64,000 bases of DNA, from contig NHZP01000005.1 of the NCBI GenBank assembly GCA_003313425.1, forward strand, positions 1,302,001-1,366,000. The letters are read 5' to 3'. This DNA is from Pseudopyrenochaeta lycopersici. Its lineage: Eukaryota > Ascomycota > Dothideomycetes > Pleosporales > Pseudopyrenochaetaceae. The position numbers were made by a program, and so were the translations under genes. This document shows positions 57,154-64,000 of the stretch, in pieces. The notes under the pieces were generated by a model, which saw only the letters and a program-made list of their open reading frames with translations, ran no database searches and had not been told where the DNA came from. Position 1 is the first letter of the stretch; the number at the start of each line of letters is the position of its first letter.

Positions 57154-57666
57154 GGATCAAGCGGAATCACAAAATGTGCACAAACAGTTCTATTTTATCT
57201 GGGACTAGGAGAACTTGACTCCAATTACAGATTTTGACGATTGATCCACGGCCAGCACATAGGCCTGAGTTCCGCCAGACGAGGCCTTGTTTGCTATAAA
57301 CTTGCGTCTCTTTGTCAAGCGTGGGGTACTTCAAACACTTTTCTCCAACTTGAATACTCTGCCCTCTCAATGTAGCCACAGCCTACATCCCTTGGTGTCA
57401 CTTGCTCCGGTCGACGCTTTCTCCCAGGTCAGAAGTGCTCCTGAGCCTGGCATCACGTAAAGTATTGTTAATGGCTTTGCATCAAAGTATTAATTGCTTA
57501 AACTAGAGGCCGCGACATTGGTGGTACAAAAGACGATGCATTCGTTCATTCATTCTCCATGCAGACAGCTATGATCCTTCTCAAACGAGGATCAAGAATC
57601 CCTGACTCAGCAGGGTCCACACATAATTCTCTTCACGCCCTTCTTTCCACTCTGTTTGGTGTATCT
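57154..57666. other. Intergenic
   Basis: This lies between the tRNA terminator and the stop of the LEA-like gene, and should include its 3' UTR. No coding content was recognised. Confidence 0.4.
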
Positions 57667-58131
57667 TTACAACTTTGCATTGGCCTCACCCTTGAGCTCC
57701 TGTGCTTTGCCCTTGGCCTCACCGGCAAGCTCGTTGGCCTTGCCCTTTGCTTGTCCTGCAACCTCGTTGGCCTTGCCCTTGGCCTCGCCCTGGGTCTCAG
57801 GTACGGCTTCCTTGATAGCTTCGGCAGCTTGCTCTATTAAACTTATTAGCCAAGACGTCCACAAAATGAAGATAGTGCAGACCATAAGTATCGAACATGT
57901 TCGTCATGTTCGATGCTGAAAGCGAACACATAGTATCAGATGCCATGGAGCGACTGATTGGTGTTGGAGAATGTGTCACTTACCGCCCTTCTCGATGCCC
58001 TTTACGGCAGCACCTGAGATTGTCCTGTCAACGGCCTTGGCGGCATCCTTGAGGGTCTCTACTGGGCTCTTTCGCGCAACTGGAGTGGTGCTGAAAAGGC
58101 GGACCTGGCGGGCGAGTTGTTGACGGAACAT
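57667..58131 (-). CDS. Small LEA-like/CsbD-like mitochondrial protein
   Basis: Exon 1 (58131-57984) and exon 2 (57833-57667) join over a 150-base intron (donor GTAAGT, branch GGCTAATAA, acceptor AATAG) to 104 residues. The N-terminus MFRQQLARQVRLFSTTPVARK is a strong mitochondrial presequence (Arg-rich, no acid, a likely cleavage near FSTTP). The C-terminal half consists of near-tandem 11-12 residue units GEAKGKANEVAG / GQAKGKANELAG / GEAKGKAQELKG, the alanine/lysine/glutamate pattern of group 3 LEA or CsbD-like stress proteins that form amphipathic helices and protect membranes on drying. The role is inferred from composition. An alternative form with a 33-base exon inside the intron would keep the frame. 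The gene is close to a tRNA and faces the secreted esterase upstream. Confidence 0.8.
57890..57914. repeat. Inverted repeat inside the LEA-like gene intron
   Basis: Perfect 10-base arms, ATCGAACATG (57890-57899) and CATGTTCGAT (57905-57914), flank a 5-base loop. The palindrome CGAACATGTTCG is nested within. In RNA it could form a hairpin, and in DNA it could be a dimer-protein site. Confidence 0.7.
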
Positions 58132-58515
58132 TGTAATGGTTTATATGTGTAGGTTGGTGTCGTACGACGTTGAAAGGGGCTACTGTAGTAGATGGAGGTC
58201 AATTGGATTGAATAGCTTAAGAATATTGTAGTATGAAAGACAGGAAGAAGCTTTAAAGGAAGCGGAGGTGCAAGGCTTTCGGCACGGTGATGCAGGGCCA
58301 TGACGTAGGTATGATCAGCTACGCACCACCAAATGAACTAGTGGCTGTCATAGCTCCCTGCATCAACCATCTCGATGTTGCGAACGAGTTGTTCAAGAAT
58401 TGTAATTTCTCGGTCCTTTGGTGAGGTGCAATGAAAAAGCTGATGGTCGTCAAAGCTTAAAGCTTTCTATTGATCACTAACATTAAACATTTAGCTATTC
58501 AAATCGTCCTTCACA
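58132..58515. other. Intergenic; LEA-like gene promoter
   Basis: These 384 bases hold the promoter of the LEA-like gene and the 3' end of the esterase, both minus-strand genes. Nothing specific was recognised. Confidence 0.4.
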
Positions 58516-60270
58516 TTAATAGAGGGCCTTCTGCCACCACGCACACCTAGCGTTTGCGTTGCTGTCACGCACTTCCCCGATCCCCGTCGCATTTAGCTTC
58601 AACACACTAGCATCGGGTCCATACATGTTGAACTGCGTAATGCCGCCCGCTTCAGGCTGTCCCTCTTCCGCAAAGCTCGTAATGAACTGCTGGAGCGCGA
58701 TCGCAACCGTTCGGTTCATAACGGAGACAGACAGAGCGCCGCCGTCGTAGTATGTGTAGGGTACATCCAAGCCGTGAAACGCGGGCGGGACGGCAAACAA
58801 GTATGAGTAGGTCTTGTTGCCATACGCGGTTGAAATGTAATTAGTGTTGCATGTAAAGATACTCTCGGAGATGATGAGATTCGCGCGGGAGTATTGGTCG
58901 CTATAACCATATGAGCCGTCGAAAACCGGCGGGTACAGAGTCTTGGTAACGTAATCGAGGGACTTTTGCGGTGCATGAGGATATGCTGCTCTTAGTTGAG
59001 TAAGAAGAGCTTCGTCAGATCGGATATTGGGCGGTGTAAAGTATGTCCCCTCGTTCGCGTTGTGGCCTACCATGATTCGGACATCCTTGTCAAAGCGTCC
59101 TTGGGCGAGAAGTTGTCCTGGCTGCTGAGGCGCAAAGTTACCATCGACCACTGGGCCATACGTGAAAGTTCCATACGCCGAATCGTAGGTGATTTGCTGA
59201 AAGTTGGCGCGCATAATTTCTTCAGATGAGAGGGCACGAAGCTCAGCGAGCGATGAGGTGTTCGTTAGGTTGAGGAACTTTTGGTAGGTATCCTCCTGTT
59301 GAACGTTGGACTGAACTGGCAACCATCCCGGGCTCTGTGGCACAGCCTGTTGGAATGGGACCTTGCCCTTGAGACCGCCGTACGCAGTGATCTGATGCAT
59401 GATACTGCCGCCACCAGCGCTTTGCCCAAAGACGGTCACGCGATTCTTGTCTCCTCCAAACAGATGAATGTACTTTTGTACCCACTCCAACGCAAACCGC
59501 TGGTCGTATAGTCCGAGGTTGCTGGTACCTCCTTCTGCCTGGTACGATGGGCCGGATTGCCATCCAAGCGCACCGAGGCGATAATTGAGCGAGACGTAGA
59601 TCACATCACCATTGGAAGTGCTTCCAGAGGCTGCTATCAAACCTGCAGGATTCTGATTCTTGTTTCCTCCTGTATACCCTCCGCCGTAGATCCAAACTAA
59701 AACGGGGGCACCATAGCCTTTTCCTGCCTTGCTAAGAACATCCTCCGGTACGAACACGTCCAAAAAGAGGCAGTCTTCGGACTCGCGAGGGTCCCGGCGT
59801 GGAACAGGACTGCTAGAATTCGCACCTGGTGTTACGAAGGTTTGATTTGAAGCAGGCAGGCCCAAGAGGGAGCTGGTAAGAAATTGAGTGGCGGCGCGTC
59901 CCCATGCGGGACCGGCTTGAGGGCATATCCTATGAAAGTCAGAACACAGCCGGACGTGGAAGTAATCATATTGGTAGTCTACCTGGAAACATCGCCATTG
60001 TTGATAGCTGATCTATTTTCTGCCGGAGCTTCTGGAGGTGCGAATCGAAGCTCACCAACCGGAGGTGCTGCGAAGCGTATATTGCTGAAGTTGTAAAAAT
60101 TACCAGTGCTCTAATGTTTGGTTAACATTACACTCAAGAGGATTGAAAGGAGAACCAACATTAAAGCCAGCAGCGCGGTATATCTCGTATCCCAGGTCTA
60201 CAGTTGGCAACGATGTGTTCAGTCCATACACAGCTCCCAGAAGGGCTGCTGATCCGAGTAATCTTATCAT
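58516..60270 (-). CDS. Secreted type-B carboxylesterase
   Basis: Three exons (60270-60160, 60110-59983, 59929-58516) join over introns of 49 and 53 bases, giving about 550 residues. The N-terminus MIRLLGSAALLGAVYG is a short signal peptide. Then come NFSNIRFAAPPVGELRF, the EDCLFLDVFVP block, the oxyanion loop VWIYGGGYTGG, the nucleophile elbow FGQSAGGGS (Gln replacing the usual Glu, as in many fungal members), Glu in GHNANEGTYF and His in FHGLDVPY. It should act outside the cell on carboxylic esters, perhaps plant-derived, but the substrate is unknown. Several NxT/NxS sites suggest glycosylation. The first intron (donor GTTGGT, branch GTTAAC) is supported by continuity into STGNFYNFSN. It is not near the other esterase and is of a different subtype. 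Confidence 0.87.
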
Positions 60271-62256
60271 CTTTTCAAACGGAGATGTGTGAGAGACTGC
60301 AAGTCGTTCCAGGCGGCGGCTCCCCAGCTCTTTACTTGGATCCAAAAGTCTCGCGATTAAGGCGATAAAAAATAAAATCTAATGGACAAGGACCCCCATG
60401 GAATAGATACGGGGTTATGCCAATATTTGTAGCCCAAGTATCTTCCTTGTCAGATTGCGCAAGTACGATTAAAGCCGCACATTGGGCCGCCCCAGTCCTA
60501 ACGTAGTAAATACATCGTAGTCACCGGTCCAAGAGGTTACGCCCGCCTGCGCGTCAGTACCTACCCATGTGCCGCAGGCACAGCACAGCGTGCAGGGCCG
60601 CCATGTGTGCGTCATGAAGCCGGAAGCCTCGGCGACTAGAGAGTCGGCAGCGATTCGTCCGCGCGGACTTACTCTGGATGCGTTAAATACGTGGCTGGCT
60701 AGGCGGGCCATAGGACGCCTGGAGCTCTAAGAGTACAAATTACGAGGCTTATGTGTGCGGAGCTGGTATTGACTTGAACAATGCGGTTGGTGTGTCCGGG
60801 GAAAGTGATTAGACGGGAAGGTCATCTCCGCCGCGCGTGGAGCAGGTGATGATTGGCAAGGTTTCCCCACATGTATCTTTCAAAGCGATGGATCTACCGA
60901 GGCTCACGCGGGGAAACAGCTATCAACAACACAGCCATGATGCTGTGATATCAATGTCTCGATTTCTGGAGGAAAAAATCCGCGCTTATTGACTCGAAGT
61001 GGACTGGATGGCTTTGTGACAATATGAGCCACTTATCACAAATCTCCGCAGCCTTTCAACAAGCGGTTCGGACAGTGACAGATCAGTCGAATCATTCGTT
61101 AATACGCAGCGACACTGTCACATAGAGAATAAATAATACGGATTACCCCAAATCAATTTGCCCAAATCGATTTGCTGTACAATTCAGCGAATATCAGGTG
61201 AATTGCAGCACCGCCTTCTCCGAACTCTTCAGCGCGTCAAAAGTTTTCGTGCATACAACACCAGGGTATCGGTCCGTTTGCGGACCGTCATAGACTTGTT
61301 GAAGGCTTCCAATAAATTCCAGAACTTATGCATCTGTATAATATGAACAGCGTTTCCTTAATCAATAAGGACGAAAGGTGCGCCATGTTTGGTCCTTGCT
61401 ACTGACCAGCTTCTTATTTCGATGGACGCCTTCGAGTTGTGCAACATGAAATATTTCTTAGGAGAATGTGAGCCGAATCCTTGCTTAAGTGTGGTTTCAT
61501 ATCTCGAGTTATTTCATTACTTATTCATCATATGTGAAGACATCTTTGCAGTCCATGTTGCACGGCAACTGAACTGAGTCTTTTGCAACTACTATTCTAT
61601 CAAGCTTGTCCTATGCGCTGAAAGCCATTGTATGGTCTTTTACAATTTTAACAATGACACTACTTCTCTGATTATGTTAAAGCCATATCTCATGTCCAAT
61701 ACCTACCAATTTTGCCTCACCCATTCACCAGCTCCCACTCTAGTCTTCAAGTCCTTCAGCACCGTTCTCAGCGAGCTCAGATCTACCCAGCCATGTTTCA
61801 TTCTGGCTTCTTGAACGGGCGTACCTCTGCACACAATTATTGTGCCTATATTGATAGCTCAAAGGAATATTCAACATCCTCTGGTAGCAAGATAAAGGCG
61901 GGTTGCTCTTTCCCAGTTCCCAACCTAGGCACGAGCCGTCCACAACCCCGGTTCTCTTCTTTACCACACTTCGAAAAATTCACTTTCACCTCCGGTGCTA
62001 CCCAATCAACGATGGCGTGACCATTTTTGGGCCCAAAGGAGTGGTTATCTGCTTCTCTTGCCGACCATATTGCAGGCAGCGATTAACTACATTGGTCTCC
62101 TTCTTGCAACCGTGGTTACCATTGTCAGCTTTCGGCTTTACGTGGCCTTTGTTACATATTAAAATCCCTCTGTAAGGTCTGATCTCTGCTTCTCTGACCT
62201 TGTCTAGACATTGCACTGCTTATCCCTACCAGCGACACTTTGCAGCAGTGTGCAAC
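60271..62256. other. 2 kb intergenic region
   Basis: This begins with the promoter of the secreted esterase; CCCCACA occurs at 60865-60871. A minus-strand frame of 80 codons (60469-60711) contains CTLCCACGTWVG but no domain I recognise, so it is left out. The part from 61140 to 61700 is AT-rich with many stops. Upstream exons of the orphan gene at 62257 could lie here, but none could be supported. Confidence 0.4.
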
Positions 62257-62825
62257 ATGTCCCCTGAAGAAGTGCGCAACCACAGCGAGCAACTCGCGTA
62301 CATAAAAAATGTTAAGGAGATGATTATCAGTACTTCTTCCCTTCATGTCGACCCTTCGCTACTTCCCACTAATGTCTCTCCAGGTGACGCTCGCGCCCTC
62401 TTCAGCGCTCAAGGCTACACTTCTCATAAAAGCACATTCGATATGATCACCTCGACCTACAGCGGCGGCTACCAAGCGACACTCATAGTGTATCCTGATC
62501 TTACCTCAGACATGCGCTTTACGACAGTGTACGAGGGCCTCAGATGCAGAGACCTGTGTGGAGCAGTGAAGGTCCTTTGGGATGGGCTGCAGACTTCTTT
62601 GGGAAGTATGAAGGGTACGTATTGGCAAAATATCAAGGCGCATATCGTTGACTGAGCAACGTAATAGCAATACATGCGCAGCAAGTGGCAATGGTGTGCG
62701 CACGCTCGAATACCACGAAGAGCGACACGACTATCTTGAGCCAAGAGATACCCACGAATTCGGCAGCTAGAGAGACGTCAGGGCCATCGATTGAGACCCC
62801 GAACTCGATAGGGCAGGAAGTCTGA
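62257..62825 (+). CDS. Hypothetical two-exon protein, unknown
   Basis: Exon 1 (62257-62614) and exon 2 (62668-62825) join over a 53-base intron with a good donor GTACGT, branch TTGACTGA and acceptor AATAG, giving 171 residues. I do not recognise a family. The first part has a helical, charged start (SPEEVRNHSEQLAYIKNVKE) and then an alpha/beta-like stretch YQATLIVYPDLTSDMRFTTVY. The second exon is polar and Ser/Thr-rich, as in a disordered tail. Without splicing the frame stops at 62655, so the intron adds about 50 residues of stop-free sequence, which supports it. No signal peptide or membrane segment is visible. It may be a lineage-specific gene; it sits convergent to an AA9 enzyme gene. 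The start is the first ATG with a decent context; an upstream exon cannot be excluded. Confidence 0.5.
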
Positions 62826-63196
62826 GAGGTCGCTTAGATTGGTGATGAGCTTTCCCTCAGGGAGATCCAATCACCGATGTGGTGAGCGGAAACGAGGTCT
62901 GAAAAAGGGTATCGATCTCCCTGCATATTCCTTTCAGAGGATTACAAAGCGGAGTACAGGCGTTATTCATCCTATTACTTGCAACATTCCTGATTTCAAC
63001 GAATTCTATTCCACTAGACCAATCAAAATGAATTCTATGAATAGACTTTATATGCAAACAGTTTATTGATTGAGCACGTAATATTTCATTACAGTCTGTG
63101 CAGATATGTATGATATGAGCGAATGCGGCATGAAGCCTCCACTGGCCAAAACATCCCATATATGACCCACTACCAGTTTCCTTTGCCTGATTCCAT
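62826..63196. other. Intergenic, convergent 3' region
   Basis: This separates the ends of the orphan gene and the AA9 gene. Nothing was recognised. Confidence 0.4.
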
Positions 63197-64000
63197 CTAA
63201 CAAGTTAGCACAGCTGGTCCAGGAATCTTGTACGGTGACCCATTGCCCGTTGGGTTTCCCTTGGAATCGTAAATGCTAACCAAAATGCCCGCATCGTTGG
63301 CCGAATAAGCACCCGGGAAGCTCACTGTGTTTCCAGTCTTGGAGCCGGATCCGGAGACGTTGATCTGCGCACATCCCATGTAGAATTGTGCGCCTCCAGA
63401 TGAGCCGGCAGAGTGGAGCGCGATGATCTCCGCACGGAGGAGGTACTGGCCTGGTGCAACACAAGATGGGAGAGTGAAGTCTACCCATCCGCCTGCTGAG
63501 ATCATGCGGTCGACGCCCCACTTTCCGGAGCCATCGAGGCCGTCTTCAGCGACCTTGAACCATTTCTGGCCGCTAGGAGAGGCGGAGGCCGCGTTGTCGA
63601 CCTTGGCCCTAGTAGGTGGTCAGTGGATGATATCTCAAGCGTAGATTGTTAGGAGACGCAGGTCGGGGTTGTATACGTACAAATAGAAGATAGTAGGACC
63701 CTTATGACTCTTCGCAATGGGGTGATCTGGGTCATTGGAGAACTGTGCACCACCAATAACATGGCCCCAGTTGACACCAACTCTGTCTCCAGCCTTGACA
63801 TTAATGACCGTTGACGAGACCGGAGTCCTGTAACCACTGTTGCAGGCGATGTTGCCATCGTTGACGTTCGTGATGGGGTTGTTGGAGTTGGGCACGCGGA
63901 TACCGACTAGCTGTCCATTGTCGTTGCCGTTAACTCGGACACGCTGGGCGATGGTGTGAGCTGAGGAGAGAGCCGGAAGGCACGCAACGACTGCAGTGAA
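63197..64000 (-). CDS. AA9 lytic polysaccharide monooxygenase, 5' end missing
   Basis: The visible part is exon 64000-63681 and exon 63608-63197, joined over a 72-base intron (donor GTACGT, acceptor CTAG); the initiator ATG lies beyond the window. The frame begins inside a signal peptide ([14 protein letters not shown]) and is followed directly by HTIAQRV, so the mature N-terminal histidine of the copper brace is present. The second copper histidine is in [14 protein letters not shown] and the axial tyrosine in [13 protein letters not shown]; cysteines for disulphides are in NIACNSGYR and LPSCVAPG. There is no carbohydrate-binding module: the protein ends in GPAVLTC. AA9 enzymes are secreted and cut crystalline cellulose or related glucans by oxidation, using copper and an electron donor. 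The mature protein is about 230 residues, the usual size. Confidence 0.92.

Noticed and set aside
60469..60711. An 80-codon minus-strand frame with a Cys-rich stretch, possibly a small secreted effector
   Set aside because: No signal peptide, and no support beyond the open frame itself.
1..64000. CRISPR arrays or prokaryotic operons
   Set aside because: No regularly spaced direct repeats were seen, and introns plus eukaryotic gene families show this is nuclear fungal DNA.

Overview
This window is nuclear DNA of a filamentous ascomycete (Pezizomycotina). The evidence is many multi-exon genes with 46-90 bp introns, GT..AG borders and CTAAC/CTGAC-like branch points, plus clear fungal orthologues: BimE/APC1, Oct1, Utp22, Ubp8, an AA9 polysaccharide monooxygenase and DUF3431. 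A Dothideomycete (Pleosporales-like) origin is my inference from gene style, not something I could test. Identities rest on motif and family recognition, since no search was possible. Exon joins were worked out by reading frame and family conservation.

Left part (1-31 kb) is mostly housekeeping: the 3' end of mitochondrial intermediate peptidase; APC1, divergent from a WD40 protein that may be Nup37; augmin subunit HAUS1; a cystathionine gamma-synthase-type PLP enzyme; a C2H2 zinc-finger regulator isolated inside about 9.5 kb with no other recognisable gene; a GTPBP1/2-type GTPase; Utp22, divergent from protein-L-isoaspartate methyltransferase.

Middle part (31.8-45.7 kb) is a compact run of nine small-molecule metabolism genes: type-B carboxylesterase, PcaC-like carboxymuconolactone decarboxylase, SDR dehydrogenase, cytochrome P450, alpha/beta hydrolase, YdeI/OmdA-like protein, monocarboxylate-type MFS carrier, zinc-type quinone/alcohol oxidoreductase and a DHA1-type MFS exporter. 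Genes alternate in strand and two divergent pairs share short promoters containing CCCCACA heptamers. There is no polyketide, peptide or terpene synthase, so it reads as an uptake, degradation or detoxification cluster rather than a biosynthetic one. No pathway regulator lies inside it. This is the best candidate here for an undescribed system.

Right part (45.7-64 kb) is more accessory: a frameshifted gene remnant, an F-box/2EXR-like protein, a membrane protein joining about ten transmembrane segments to a DUF3431 domain, a gene-poor 2.7 kb, Ubp8 (SAGA deubiquitinase), an intron-containing tRNA-Ser(CGA), a small mitochondrial LEA-like protein, a secreted carboxylesterase, a two-exon orphan gene, and an AA9 monooxygenase cut by the window end.
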